Shown here: one piece after another, positions 23,976-35,640 of the stretch | How positions within the stretch are numbered: the first letter of the stretch is position 1 | How the letters are laid out: every line of letters begins with the position of its first letter | DNA from: Phenylobacterium sp. | GTDB lineage: Bacteria; Pseudomonadota; Alphaproteobacteria; Caulobacterales; Caulobacteraceae | Reading direction: 5' to 3' | Assembly (NCBI RefSeq): GCF_030680185.1 | Contig: NZ_JAUXVZ010000062.1 | Location: 62,001 to 126,000 of the forward strand | Length of the DNA: 64,000 bases | Translations under genes and position numbers: made by a program | Notes under the pieces: generated by a model | Databases searched by the model: none | The model's input: only the letters and a program-made list of their open reading frames with translations | Told to the model about the DNA's origin: nothing

Positions 23976-25637
23976 GTGAGCATCGCCAACCGTATCCTGC
24001 TGGGCTTCGTCGCCGTCATCATCCTGGTGATCGCCCTGGGCGCCTTCGGCCTCAGTCAGATCGGCGAGGTCCGGTCCGAGACGACCTGGGTGCTCAACCG
24101 CGACCTGGCGTTTATCCGCCAGCTCAGCGCCGTCCAGAACGCCCAGAATGGCCTCGAAGCGGCCACCGAGTCAGACTTCGCGGCCCACGCCATGGGGACC
24201 ATCGAGACCGGGGCTGACGGCGTCTCACTGGCTTGGCGCGCGGCAGATGCAGCCGCCATCCAGTCTCTCGATCAGGCGATCACCCAGGCGACCAACTACC
24301 AGGCCACCGCAGTCTCGCAGGAACGCGCCCAAGCCTGGGGTGAGATCGCCCAGACCCTTACGCGAGCCCGCGCCATCCTTGGCGACCTGCGTCAGCGCGA
24401 CCTTGTCGCTTTCCAGGCGATGGTCCGCGGCGATATGGCGGCAGCTCAAGCCGCCAGGGCAGGACTTGTCGCGCCGCGTAGCGCATTCCAAGGCGAAATG
24501 GACAAGGTCAACACCACCATGGACCGCGCCATGAATCTCGGCCGGGCCCGTATTGATCGCGTCTACCAGATCAGCCGGATCTCCACTCTCATAGGGCTAA
24601 TTCTCGCCGTAGCGATCGCCATGGGGGTGGCCTATCTGATCAGGAAATCGATCATCACGCCGCTCACCACCTTCATGGCATTTGTTGAGCGGGTCGGTCA
24701 GGGCGATCTGACAAGGCACACCGAATTGACGGGCGCAGACGAGATCGGCCGATTGGGCATAACCCTGAACGGCATGGTCGACGGCCTGCGCGACCTCGCC
24801 CGCCAGAACCGCGAAGCCACCGAAAACCTCAATGCGGCGACCGCCGAGATCCGCGCCTCCTCGCAGGAGCAGGCCGCCAGCGTCGAGGAACAGCTCGCCG
24901 CCGTTCAGGAAACCGCCGCGACGGTCGACGAGATCACCCACTCAGGCGCCCAGATCGGCAAGCGGGCCCAGGAGGTCATCCTCTCGGCCCAGGCCACCGC
25001 CCAGACCAGCAACGAGGGCCTGCGGGCCGTCGACGAGACTGCCCGCGCCATGGACGCCATCCGCGACCAGGCCGAGGCCGTGGCCGAAAACATCGTCGCC
25101 CTGAGCGAGAAGACCCAGGCCATCGGCGACATCATCAGCACCGTGAACGACATCTCCGAACGCTCGCACCTGCTGGCCCTGAACGCCGCCATCGAGGCCG
25201 CCGCCGCTGGCGAAAGCGGACGCAGCTTCTCGGTGGTGGCCTCGGAGATGAAGCTTCTGGCCGATCAGGCCAAGGACGCCACCAATCAGGTGCGCTCGAT
25301 CCTTGGGGACATTCAGAGGGGCATCAATTCCTCGGTCATGCTGACCGAAGAAGCCGTCAAGCGCGTGGCCGCCGGCAAGGAGCGCACCGACACCACCCAG
25401 CGGACCATCACCGAGATCACCGGCCGGGTGCAGGAAAGCGTCCAGACCTTCCAGCAGATCGTCGCCTCCACCAATCAGCAGCAGCTGGGCATCGAACAGG
25501 TCATGGGGGCGCTGCAGAACATCCGGCAGGCCAGCCAGCAGACCGCGGTCGGCACCCGTCAGCTCGAAGAAGCCGCCGGCAACCTGGCCACCCTGTCCCA
25601 GCAATTGCTGGGCCTGGCCGAACGCTACCGGGTCTGA
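23976..25637 (+). CDS. methyl-accepting chemotaxis protein, GTG start
   Basis: 553 residues from GTG 23976, with GGGAG nine bases upstream. TM1 is at 7-29 (ILLGFVAVIILVIALGAFGL), the periplasmic four-helix-like sensor at about 30-200, and TM2 at about 203-222 (STLIGLILAVAIAMGVAYLI). HAMP at 223-280 and a kinase-control domain follow. The hairpin is near 390-430 (SHLLALNAAIEAAAAGESGR, then SFSVVASEMKLLADQAKDAT). It ends LAERYRV with no CheR-tethering pentapeptide. It is the only receptor in the operon, and the ligand is unknown. Confidence 0.93.
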   Translation: MSIANRILLGFVAVIILVIALGAFGLSQIGEVRSETTWVLNRDLAFIRQLSAVQNAQNGLEAATESDFAAHAMGTIETGADGVSLAWRAADAAAIQSLDQAITQATNYQATAVSQERAQAWGEIAQTLTRARAILGDLRQRDLVAFQAMVRGDMAAAQAARAGLVAPRSAFQGEMDKVNTTMDRAMNLGRARIDRVYQISRISTLIGLILAVAIAMGVAYLIRKSIITPLTTFMAFVERVGQGDLTRHTELTGADEIGRLGITLNGMVDGLRDLARQNREATENLNAATAEIRASSQEQAASVEEQLAAVQETAATVDEITHSGAQIGKRAQEVILSAQATAQTSNEGLRAVDETARAMDAIRDQAEAVAENIVALSEKTQAIGDIISTVNDISERSHLLALNAAIEAAAAGESGRSFSVVASEMKLLADQAKDATNQVRSILGDIQRGINSSVMLTEEAVKRVAAGKERTDTTQRTITEITGRVQESVQTFQQIVASTNQQQLGIEQVMGALQNIRQASQQTAVGTRQLEEAAGNLATLSQQLLGLAERYRV

Positions 25638-25646
25638 TCGGCGACC

Positions 25647-27845
25647 GTGCCAGACCTTCGCGCACAATTGCTGGCGGCGTTCGATATCGAGCACCGCGAA
25701 CATCTCGAAGCCGTCCGGCGCGCCCTGGCGGCGCCGGAAGAGGCTGATCTGCGCGAGGTCTTCCGTCGTCTGCACAGCCTTAAGGGCGCAGCCCGGGCCG
25801 TCGATCTCGAGGTCGTCGAGCACTTGGCGCACCGGCTTGAAGAACGCCTGGCCCAGGTGATCGACAGGGGCGCAGGCCTCGATGGCGCCAGTGTCGATCT
25901 TATCCACCTGGGGCTCGACGCCATCGAAGCCCAGGCCGCGGCCCAAAGGGCCGGCCAACCGCCGCCGGACGCCGCCGGAGCGCTGGAAGCCCTGGGCGCG
26001 CCATCGCCTGGCCGATCCGCGCCTTTGACGGCGGAGGTGGCGCCGGCGCCCTTGGCCGCGCCCCCGATGGCGGCCGCCACAGCCGACGAGCGGGCGCCGG
26101 AATATGTCCGCGTGGACGCCCTGCTCGGCGAGCGCCTCAGCGAGTCGCTGCATAACTTGTCCAGCGAGGTGCAGATCGAAGCGGCCCAGCTCGATCTGAC
26201 CCGTCGCCTGCGGGGCGAGGCCACGCACCTGGAACGGCTGTGGCGCGAGATGCGCGCCCGCGGCGCCGACGGCCGACTGGCCAACCGGATCCAGGCCTTC
26301 GAGCGCGCCCTGCAGGATCTGAACCGTGACATCGGCGACCTGGCCCGCCGGCAGGCCCGCGCCAACTGGGCCGTGGGCGAAAGCCTCGCCGAGCTGCGCG
26401 AGCGGATCGACGAAATCACCCTGACCCCGGCCGAGAGCGTGCTCGGCGATCTCGGGCGCATGGTTCGCGACCTGGCCCGCGAGCAGGGCGTCGAGGTCGA
26501 TGTCCGCACCGAGGGCCTGGAAGTGCGGGCCGAGCGCCGCGTCCTTCAGGCCCTGCGCGAGCCGATCATCCACCTGTTGCGCAACGCCGTGAGCCACGGG
26601 GGCGAGCCGCCGGAGGCGCGCCGCGCCGCCGGAAAGGATGAGCGCCTGCATGTGACCTTGCGGGCCGCCGCCCGCGGCGGACGGCTGGAGGTCCGCATCG
26701 CCGATGACGGCGCAGGCCCTAATCTGGCGCAGATCGAAGCCGCAGCCATGGCCAAGGGCCTGTTGCCGGCGCCGGAGCCGGGCGCCCCGCCGCGGCATCC
26801 CGACGAAATCCTGGCCCTGGCCTTCGAGCCTGGCGTCTCGGCCAGCGAGACGGTGGACCGGATTTCCGGCCGCGGCATGGGCCTCTCGGCGGTCAGCCAG
26901 GCCTTGGCCAGCCTGGGCGGCTCCGCTCGCCTGATGGCGCGTCAGCCGGCCGGCGCAGAGGTCATTCTGTCGGCGCCCCTCTCGGCGGCGCGCCAGACCC
27001 TGGTGGTGGTCGAAACCGGGGGCGGCCTCTTTGGTCTGCCGAGTTTTGCGATCCGGTCCCTGATGCGTCTGCGCCCCGGTGAGCTGGAAATCGTCGAGGG
27101 CGTGCCCAGCGCACGGATACAAATCGACGGGTCGGACATTGTCACGCCCGTGATCCCGCTCCATGCCCTCCTCAATGACGCCGCCCTGACCCCGCCAGCG
27201 TCGGACGCCGCCACACCGATGATCCTGATTCATCGCGGGGAGCGGCACCTGCTGCTGGCCGTGGACGAGATCGCCGATGTGCGCGAGCTCACGGTTCAGG
27301 ATCTCGACGACCGCCGGCTGGCGCCAGGGCTCACTCTCGGGGCTGCGATCCTCGACGAAGACCGGCCCCTGCTGGTCCTCAACCCCGAGGCGCTGATCGA
27401 TCGCTGGCTGCGCAACGCCCGAAGGCTCTCGGCCTCGGCCCTGGGCCTGGCCGCCCCCGAGGCTGTCGCGCGCCAGGTCCGCACCGTGCTGGTGGTCGAC
27501 GATTCAATCACCACCCGCACCCTCGAGAAGAGCATTCTCGAGGCGCAGGGCTACCGGGTGATCCTGGCGGTGGACGGGATGGACGCCCTGAACACCCTTC
27601 GCTCGTCCGAGGCGCTCATCGACCTCGTGGTCGCCGATATCGAGATGCCCCGGATGGACGGCTTCTCCCTGCTGCAGGCCATCAAGGCCGACGCCGGCCT
27701 GGCCCGCCTGCCGGTCATTCTGATGACGTCGCGCAATGACGAGGCCGACGTGCGCCGGGGCCTGGACCTGGGCGCCGAGGCCTATATCACCAAGCAGAAG
27801 TTCGACCAGCGGGAGCTCTTAGCGACCATCGGGCGCATCCTGTGA
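25647..27845 (+). CDS. cheA: CheA-REC hybrid sensor kinase, GTG start
   Basis: 732 residues, GTG start nine bases after the MCP stop. The Hpt domain has phosphoacceptor His43 in RRLHSLKGAARAVDLEVVEH. The catalytic domain has the N box IIHLLRNAVSHGGE (around 305-320), G1 in IADDGAGPN, the F box ILALAFEPGVSAS and G2 GRGMGLSAV. A CheW-like P5 domain begins near QTLVVVETGGGLFGLPSFAI. A C-terminal REC domain (about 608-732) has VLVVDDSITTRTLEK and the acceptor Asp in LVVADIEMPRMDG. The layout equals WspE/FrzE. The stop overlaps cheB as GTGA. Confidence 0.95.
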   Translation: MPDLRAQLLAAFDIEHREHLEAVRRALAAPEEADLREVFRRLHSLKGAARAVDLEVVEHLAHRLEERLAQVIDRGAGLDGASVDLIHLGLDAIEAQAAAQRAGQPPPDAAGALEALGAPSPGRSAPLTAEVAPAPLAAPPMAAATADERAPEYVRVDALLGERLSESLHNLSSEVQIEAAQLDLTRRLRGEATHLERLWREMRARGADGRLANRIQAFERALQDLNRDIGDLARRQARANWAVGESLAELRERIDEITLTPAESVLGDLGRMVRDLAREQGVEVDVRTEGLEVRAERRVLQALREPIIHLLRNAVSHGGEPPEARRAAGKDERLHVTLRAAARGGRLEVRIADDGAGPNLAQIEAAAMAKGLLPAPEPGAPPRHPDEILALAFEPGVSASETVDRISGRGMGLSAVSQALASLGGSARLMARQPAGAEVILSAPLSAARQTLVVVETGGGLFGLPSFAIRSLMRLRPGELEIVEGVPSARIQIDGSDIVTPVIPLHALLNDAALTPPASDAATPMILIHRGERHLLLAVDEIADVRELTVQDLDDRRLAPGLTLGAAILDEDRPLLVLNPEALIDRWLRNARRLSASALGLAAPEAVARQVRTVLVVDDSITTRTLEKSILEAQGYRVILAVDGMDALNTLRSSEALIDLVVADIEMPRMDGFSLLQAIKADAGLARLPVILMTSRNDEADVRRGLDLGAEAYITKQKFDQRELLATIGRIL

Positions 27846-28902
27846 CCGCGCGCGCACCCGTGCGGGTGATGATCGTCGAGGATTCGCTGGTGGTCCGCGA
27901 ACTGCTGACCCACATCGTCGCCCGCGATCCCCGGTTTGAGGTCGTCTCGGCCGTCCCGTCGGCCGAGGACGCCCTGGCCGAAATTCCGCGGGTGCAGCCC
28001 GACGTCATCTCCATGGACATCCGGCTGCCGGGCATGGATGGCCTGGAGGCCACGGCCCGGATCATGGCCGATCATCCGACGCCCATCGTGGTCATCGCCG
28101 ACGCCGTCGAGGACGCCTCCCTGCGCATCTCGATGAACGCCCTGCGCGCCGGGGCGCTGACTGTGGTTGAGAAGCCCGCCGGGCCGGCCAACGCCAGCTA
28201 TGAGCGGCTGGCCGACACCATCTGCACCCAACTCTACATCATGAGCAGCGTGCCGGTGATCCGGCGGCGCAATATCGGCGCGCCCGCCGACACCCGCCCG
28301 CCGCCACGGCCCGCCGCGACAGGCGCCTTCGAGCGGCTGGACTTCCTGGCGCTGGCCGCCTCGACCGGCGGGCCGCCCGCCCTGGCCAAGGTCATCTCGG
28401 CCTTGCCATCCGACTTCCCGGCCCCGGTCTTCGTCGTCCAGCACATGGGGGCGGCCTTCATGGAGGGCTTCGCCAAGTGGCTCGGCGGCCTTTCGGCCAT
28501 GCCCGTGACCCTGGGCGAGGACGGCGTCGCCGCCCAACCAGGCCAGGTCTATGTCGCCCCCGGCGACAGCCACATGATGGTGCGCAGCACCGGCGTGATC
28601 CGCATCAGCCGCGATCCGCCCCTGGGTGGTCAACGCCCGTCGGCCAACATGCTGTTCGGCGCCCTGGCAGAGGCCGCCCCGACGCGCACCGTGGCCGCCC
28701 TGCTCACCGGCATGGGCGAGGATGGGGCCCAGGGTCTTTCGCGTCTGGTCCAGGGCGGCGCCCACACCATCGCCGAGCACGCGAGCACGGCGGTGGTGAA
28801 TGGCATGCCCGGCGCCGCCGTGCGCCTCCGCGCAGCCCGGGATATCCTGCCCCTGGATCTGATCGGGCCAAGGATCATGCAGCTGGCCGGAAAGGGTAGG
28901 AC

Positions 28903-28906
<4 letters not shown>
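27842..28906 (+). CDS. cheB: CheB methylesterase, GTG start
   Basis: 354 residues, GTG start overlapping the cheA stop. The REC domain (1-125) holds VRVMIVEDSLVVRELL and the acceptor Asp in VISMDIRLPGMDG. A linker follows, then the methylesterase domain (about 162-350) with the catalytic triad in ALAASTGGPPAL (Ser), VFVVQHMGAAF (His) and LLTGMGEDGAQG (Asp). It demethylates MCP glutamates under CheA control. The stop overlaps the next kinase gene as ATGA. Confidence 0.96.
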
Positions 28907-30533
<1,627 letters not shown>

Positions 30534-30537
<4 letters not shown>

Positions 30538-32411
30538 CCGCGCCACACCCTCCGTCACCCCTGCTGCTTCTGGTCGACGATGAGCCCGATATTCTCGTGG
30601 CGCTGGAGGACCTGTTCGAAGGGGACTTCAGCGTAAAGGCCGCTCATTCCGGCGCAGAAGCCCTCGACTTTCTGATGGGCGAGCCGGATGTCGCCGTGAT
30701 CATTTCCGACCAGCGGATGCCGGAGATGACCGGCGATGTCTTCCTGAGCAAGGCGCGTGGCCTGTCGGACGCCGAGGCCATCCTGCTCACCGGCTATGCC
30801 GATCTGAGCTCCGTCACCGCGGCCCTGAACAAGGGCGGCATCGTCGGGTACGCCGCCAAGCCCTGGGACCCGGAGGCCCTGCGCGCCATGGTGGCCGCCG
30901 CCGCCGAGCGCCACCACCTTCGCCGGGCGCTGAACGAAGAGCGCTCCCTCCTCCGCGGTCTCATGGCCCATCTGCCCGCCGCCGTCGCCGTGAAGGATCG
31001 CAAGGGTCGGTTCGTGCGGATCAACCAGCGCAAGGCCCTCGCCCTTGGCGTCCCAGCCGAGAGCGGACTGGGCATGACCGAGGCCGAGTTGGGCGCGCCC
31101 GGTCGCGCTGACGCCGAGGCCCGCGCCATCCGGGCCGGCCAGACGGTCGAGGTGCTGGACGAACTGGAGACCGAGGTCGGGACCCAATGGCTGGAGACGG
31201 CCATCGTGCCTGTGCCCGACGCCAGCGGCGAGATCCGCCACCTGGTGATCGTCGAGCGCGACGTCACCGACGAGAAGCTGGCCGAGATGCACCTGCGCCA
31301 GTCGGACAAGCTTCGCGCCCTGGGCACGCTGGCCGGCGGCGTCGCCCACGACTTCAACAACCTGCTGACCGCCATCATCGGCAGCCTGGAACTGGCCGCC
31401 CGTCGACTGGGCGATGAGGCGGCGGTGCGCCGCTATCTCGACAACGCCACCCTGGCCGCCCAGAAGGGCGCGACCCTGACCCAGCGCCTGCTGGGCTTCA
31501 GCCGGCAGACCGAGAGCCGCGGGGCCGAAGTCGTCGATCTGGCCGAGATCCTGACCGACACCCGCGAACTGGTGGAGCGCACCCTGGGCGGCGGCGCCCG
31601 GATCAGCTGGAGCGTCGCCGATGACCTGTGGCGTTCGGCGATCGAGCCCGACCAGTTCGAGCTCGCCCTGCTGAACCTGGCGGTGAACGCCCGTGACGCC
31701 ATGCCTGACGGCGGGCGGATCACCATCTCGGCCTGGAACCACACGATCGAGACGCCGCAGCCGGGCCTGGACCTGGGCGTCGGCGACTATGCGGTGGTCT
31801 CCGTGCGCGACACCGGCCAGGGCATGACGCCAGAACTGCTGGCGCGGGTGCTGGAGCCCTTCTTCACCACCAAGCCCGTGGGCAAGGGAACCGGCCTTGG
31901 CCTGCCCATGGCCTATGGCTTCGCCCAGCGCTCCGGCGGCGCCCTGGAAATCTGCTCCGAACCGGGCCAGGGCACCGAGGTGAAGATCTATCTCCCCCGC
32001 GCCGCGCCCGCGCCGGCGAGCGCGGACGTCGAAGCCGATCCCGCCGCGCCCAACCCGGTCACGCCCCGGCGGCGCATTCTGGTGGTCGATGACGAGGCGC
32101 CTGTGCGGGCCGTGACCGCGGGCTTCCTGCGCGACTGTGGCCACGAGGTGATGGAGGCTGACGGGGCCGAGCCCGCCCTGACCCTCCTCGCCGACGAAGG
32201 TCCGTTCGATCTCGCCCTGGTGGACTTCGCCATGCCCGGGGTGAATGGGGTCGAGTTTGCCCGCCGCGCCAGACCCCGCTGGCCTGACCTGCCCATCGTT
32301 CTGCTGACCGGCTATTTCGACGTCGAGGTCCCCGGCGACATCACCCTGGTCCATAAGCCCTTCAGCCACGCCACCCTGCAGGCGGCGCTGAACCGGGCCT
32401 GGGCTCAGTAG
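30534..32411 (+). CDS. REC-PAS-histidine kinase-REC hybrid
   Basis: 625 residues, ATG overlapping the previous stop (ATGA). The N-terminal REC (about 8-125) has LLLVDDEPDILVALEDLF and the acceptor Asp in VIISDQRMPEMTG. PAS (about 145-245) is followed by HisKA with GTLAGGVAHDFNNLLTAIIG and HATPase with LLNLAVNARDAMPDGG and GKGTGLGLPMAYGFA. The C-terminal REC (about 515-625) has ILVVDDEAPVRAVT and the acceptor Asp in DLALVDFAMPGVNG. HDFNNLL kinases such as CckA pass phosphate to an external Hpt protein. No output domain is present. Confidence 0.94.
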
Positions 32412-32896
32412 ATCCCGAGGGCCAGTCCAGCCGCCATGGCCGCGCCCAGCTCGGCGCAGACCGCGAGGTCGGCCGGCGCGATGGTCTTGGGCGCCAGGAT
32501 CGCCTCGGGCGTCTGGGCGTGGGTGCAGACGATGATCGGGTCGGCCACCGCCTTCAAGCGCCAGCCTGTAGCGATCCGGGCGATCTGCCGCACGGCGTTC
32601 TCACCGTCGCTGCCGGCGCAGACCATGAGCGCATACGGCCGGCCTTCGATGCGGCCGAGCACCGGATAATAGGCGCGGTCGAAGAAGGCCTTCAGTTCGC
32701 CCGAGATGGCCGCCAGGTTCTCTGGCCCGACGAAGATGTAGCCCTCGGCCGCGATCAGATCGTCGCCCGTGGCCGTCTCGGCCTCCAGCAGACGCACCTC
32801 GACCTCCCCTTCGGCGCCCACGGCTTCGGCCGCCGCCTGCGCCATCTGCCGCGAGCCGCCGGTGCGGGAATGGTAGACGATCAGCAGAGTCTTCAT
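32405..32896 (-). CDS. flavodoxin-like NAD(P)H-dependent reductase
   Basis: 163 residues from the ATG at 32896. The N-terminal FMN phosphate loop is LLIVYHSRTGGSRQMAQAAA, and GYIFVGPENLAAISGELKAF plus ALMVCAGSDGENAVRQI fit a flavodoxin fold. It is the size of small flavoproteins that reduce quinones or donate electrons. It is convergent with the end of the chemosensory operon, overlapping by seven bases, and divergent from the diiron-oxidase-like gene at 33088. A partnership between the two redox proteins is possible but unproven. Confidence 0.85.
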   Translation of the reverse strand: MKTLLIVYHSRTGGSRQMAQAAAEAVGAEGEVEVRLLEAETATGDDLIAAEGYIFVGPENLAAISGELKAFFDRAYYPVLGRIEGRPYALMVCAGSDGENAVRQIARIATGWRLKAVADPIIVCTHAQTPEAILAPKTIAPADLAVCAELGAAMAAGLALGIY

Positions 32897-32940
32897 GGGG
32901 GCGCAGCATAGCCGAGCCACGGCGCTCAAGCCGCAAGGGA

Positions 32941-32967
32941 GACGCCATGAATCTGCGAAATGGCGTC
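32941..32967. repeat. 8-bp inverted repeat in the flavodoxin/HDO divergent promoter region
   Basis: GACGCCAT (32941-32948) and ATGGCGTC (32960-32967) are perfect inverted arms with an 11-base spacer, between the starts of two divergent redox genes. It could be an operator, but no regulator gene is adjacent. Confidence 0.35.
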
Positions 32968-33087
32968 GGCTACTCGACTCTGCAGCCGAGTTGAGGGCGA
33001 TTTTCGGTGAATCTCCTGCGGGAAACGCCTTCCGAGCGGAACCCAGGCGCCAGCCAACGGCTTTCTCCGGCCAAGAGGAGATAACCC

Positions 33088-34029
33088 ATGGCCATGATCC
33101 GAGGTTTGGGCCTGCAGAGCGCCCCGGCGGCAGGTTTCGCCGACCCCAACAGTCTTCACCGCGGACTGGCACGCTGGAACCGCAGCCGCCTGTCGCCGTC
33201 CGTCCCCCGGCAGGACTGGCGCCTGGAGCTCAGCCGCGACCAGCGTATGCAGCACAAGGAAGGCGAGTTCATCGAAGCCTTCCGGGCTCAGATCCAGGAC
33301 GCGGTCGCCGCCGTTCCCATCGATCCCGAGGGCTTCATCGCGTGGTTTGAGGGGCTGAAAGAGAACGGACCCGGCCAATGGGATCCCCTGTTCGACTGGC
33401 TGGCCACTGAGGCCGACATGGACCAGATGCGCTGGTTCCTGACCCAGGAAGCCGCCGGCGAGGCGGGCTTTGACGACCTGGTGGCCATGACCCAGGTCAA
33501 GCTGCCGGCGCGACCGAAGCTGGAATTGGCGCGGAACTACTGGGACGAGATGGGCCGCGGCAATATGGGCGGCATGCACGGCCCCATGCTCGACATGACC
33601 GTCCAGGGCCTGGAGCTCGCCCCCACCATTGAAGGCACCCTGTGGCAGTCGCTGGCCCTGGCCAACACCATGACCGCCTTCGCCGCCACCCGACGATACG
33701 CCTACCATTCGGTGGGCGCGCTGGGCGTGGTCGAGCTGACGGCGCCGACGCGTGTGGCCTCAGTCGCCGCCGGTCTGAAGCGCTTGGGCGCGGCGCCCAA
33801 GCTGCGCAAGTATTTCGACCTGCACGCCGTACTCGACGTCGAGCACTCCAAGGCCTGGAACGCCGAGGCCCTGATGCCCCTGGCTCAGGATCATCCGGAA
33901 GTTCTGCCGGCGATCGCCGAAGGCGCCATAATGCGCCTGCTCTGCGGCGAACAGTGCTTCGAAGCCTACCGAGCCTACCTCTGGGCCGGCGCTGAAACCG
34001 GCCAGACGCACCTCAAGGAGTCCGCCTGA
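33088..34029 (+). CDS. iron-containing redox enzyme, heme-oxygenase-like diiron fold
   Basis: 313 residues, ATG after GAGGAG. It resembles the 'iron-containing redox enzyme' (CADD/TENA/PqqC-like) helical family. Candidate metal ligands come in the expected order: Glu in FLTQEAAGEAGF (about 113), Glu in LARNYWDEMGRGNMGG, His in RRYAYHSVGALGVVE, then HAVLDVEHSKAW. Characterised relatives activate oxygen for decarboxylation, N-oxygenation or C-C cleavage; this protein's substrate is unknown. No biosynthetic cluster surrounds it. The flavodoxin-like gene upstream could supply electrons. Confidence 0.75.
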   Translation: MAMIRGLGLQSAPAAGFADPNSLHRGLARWNRSRLSPSVPRQDWRLELSRDQRMQHKEGEFIEAFRAQIQDAVAAVPIDPEGFIAWFEGLKENGPGQWDPLFDWLATEADMDQMRWFLTQEAAGEAGFDDLVAMTQVKLPARPKLELARNYWDEMGRGNMGGMHGPMLDMTVQGLELAPTIEGTLWQSLALANTMTAFAATRRYAYHSVGALGVVELTAPTRVASVAAGLKRLGAAPKLRKYFDLHAVLDVEHSKAWNAEALMPLAQDHPEVLPAIAEGAIMRLLCGEQCFEAYRAYLWAGAETGQTHLKESA

Positions 34030-34044
34030 CCAGCCTGAGGCGTT

Positions 34045-35520
34045 TCAGTCGCCCTTGGGCGAATTGCGGTAGTCCAGCGGCGGGGCGCGGTCGCCAACCA
34101 TGGCTTCATAGGTGAAGTCCGCCCCGCGGCGCTCATTGAGTTCCGCCTTGGCGGTCTCTATCAGTTGCGGCTCGCGCAGCAGCCGGGCGCCAGCCAGGGC
34201 GATGGTCTTGGCCGCAACCTCTGCCCCCTTGGAGCCGATGCTGGTCCCCCCAGCCGCGACGGCCTGCCAGCTATGGGCCGGCGTGCCGGGCACCCAGGTG
34301 GCGGCGCCCATGCCGGCCGTCGGCGTCACCCAGCTGACATCGGCCACGTCGGTAGAGCCGCCGCCGCCGCCCCCAATGGCGTAGGGACGGATCTCACTGG
34401 CGGGCGGCGCCTTATTGCCGGCCGGAAGCTGGGCGGTCATGGCCTCGGCGAAGGCCTTTTCTTCGGCGGTCCAGACGGGCGGGCCGGCTTCACGCAGGGC
34501 CTGGTCCATCACCTGACCGAGCGTGTCGTTCACCAGCATGTTGTAGACCCCGCCGGTCTGCTCGAAGCTGACCGTGGTCTCGGTAGCCATGGCCGCACCT
34601 TCGGCGGCCTTCTGCATGCGGGCGAAGACGTCGCGGACGATCTGCGGATCGGCGTGGCGGACGTAGTAATAGACCTCGGCCTTGTCGGGCACGACGTTGG
34701 GCGCGGTTCCGCCGTCGGTCACCACATAGTGGATACGGGTCCCATCGGGGATGTGCTCGCGCAGATAGTTCACCGAGACGTTCATGATCTCGACGCCGTC
34801 CAGGGCCGAGCGCCCGCGGAAGGGCGCGGCCGAGGCGTGGGCCGAGGCGCCGGCGAAGCGGAACTTGCCCGAGATGTTGGCGAGCGACACGCTCTGCGCT
34901 GCGCTGTTGCCGTCGCTGGGATGCCAATGAAGCGTGGCGTCCACGTCGTCGAACAGCCCCTCGCGGACCATATAGACCTTGCCCGAGCCGCCCTCTTCCG
35001 CCGGCGTGCCGTAGACGCGAATTTCGCCGGCGACGTTGTTGGCCTTCATCCAAGCGGCCAGGCTCTGGGCGGCGGCGACTGAGGCCGCGCCGAACAGGTG
35101 GTGACCGCAGGCGTGGCCCGCGATCTGGCCGGCGATCGGCGCCCGCTCAGCCTTGGCCTCCTGGGCCAGGCCCGGCAGGGCGTCATATTCGGCGAGGATG
35201 GCGATGACCGGGCCTTCGCCGTTCTTGAAGCTGGCGACGAAGGCGGTCGGCATGCCCGCCACGCCGGCCTCGACCTTGAACCCGGCGGCCTTGAGCTCCG
35301 ACTGCAGCAGCGCCGAGCTCTTGGTCTCCTGGTAGCCGACCTCGGCATATTCCCAGATCTGGTGGGCCACCTCGGCCATGCGCGGGGCGCCCTGCTCGAC
35401 GCTGGCGATCAGGGTCTGGCTGTCCTGCGGGGTCACCTGGGCGGCCACCGGGGCGGCGGAGAGCGCCACGCTGAGGCTGGCGGCGCCCATCAGGGCGATC
35501 TTGAGGGCGGCGCGGCGCAT
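34045..35520 (-). CDS. exported M20-family amidohydrolase, AbgB-like
   Basis: 491 residues. The signal peptide (1-28, ending PVAAQ) precedes the M20 peptidase fold. Metal-site segments are GQIAGHACGHHLFGAASVAA (about 132-151), YGTPAEEGGSGKVYM (catalytic Glu) and DATLHWHPSDGN. A lid/dimerisation domain is inserted, and a late metal ligand lies near PGTPAHSW. Similarity is to p-aminobenzoyl-glutamate hydrolase subunit B and other amidohydrolases cleaving amide-linked amino acids. It follows the TonB receptor gene on the same strand after 120 bases that contain a strong hairpin. Confidence 0.9.
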   Translation of the reverse strand: MRRAALKIALMGAASLSVALSAAPVAAQVTPQDSQTLIASVEQGAPRMAEVAHQIWEYAEVGYQETKSSALLQSELKAAGFKVEAGVAGMPTAFVASFKNGEGPVIAILAEYDALPGLAQEAKAERAPIAGQIAGHACGHHLFGAASVAAAQSLAAWMKANNVAGEIRVYGTPAEEGGSGKVYMVREGLFDDVDATLHWHPSDGNSAAQSVSLANISGKFRFAGASAHASAAPFRGRSALDGVEIMNVSVNYLREHIPDGTRIHYVVTDGGTAPNVVPDKAEVYYYVRHADPQIVRDVFARMQKAAEGAAMATETTVSFEQTGGVYNMLVNDTLGQVMDQALREAGPPVWTAEEKAFAEAMTAQLPAGNKAPPASEIRPYAIGGGGGGSTDVADVSWVTPTAGMGAATWVPGTPAHSWQAVAAGGTSIGSKGAEVAAKTIALAGARLLREPQLIETAKAELNERRGADFTYEAMVGDRAPPLDYRNSPKGD

Positions 35521-35603
35521 GGGCGAACTCCAGATAAGTCTTGAACCAGGGGCTGACGCCCCGCTTGCCCAGATCGTCTGCCGACCACGGGCGAATGCAA
35601 GCC

Positions 35604-35634
35604 GGTGCGGGCGCCCCCTGAGGACGCCCGCACC
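35604..35634 (-). terminator. hairpin after the TonB receptor gene
   Basis: GGTGCGGGCG (35604-35613) and CGCCCGCACC (35625-35634) pair over 10 bases with an 11-base loop, directly after the stop of the minus-strand receptor gene. No T-run follows, so it may stall or protect the transcript rather than terminate fully. A second small hairpin (GGGGC-TGAC-GCCCC) follows near 35549. Confidence 0.5.
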
Positions 35635-35640
35635 TGCGGC

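Noticed and set aside
24942..27248. Open frame of 768 codons on the minus strand opposite MCP and CheA
   Set aside because: It spans the boundary of two real genes on the other strand, which a genuine gene would not be expected to mirror; no motif seen.
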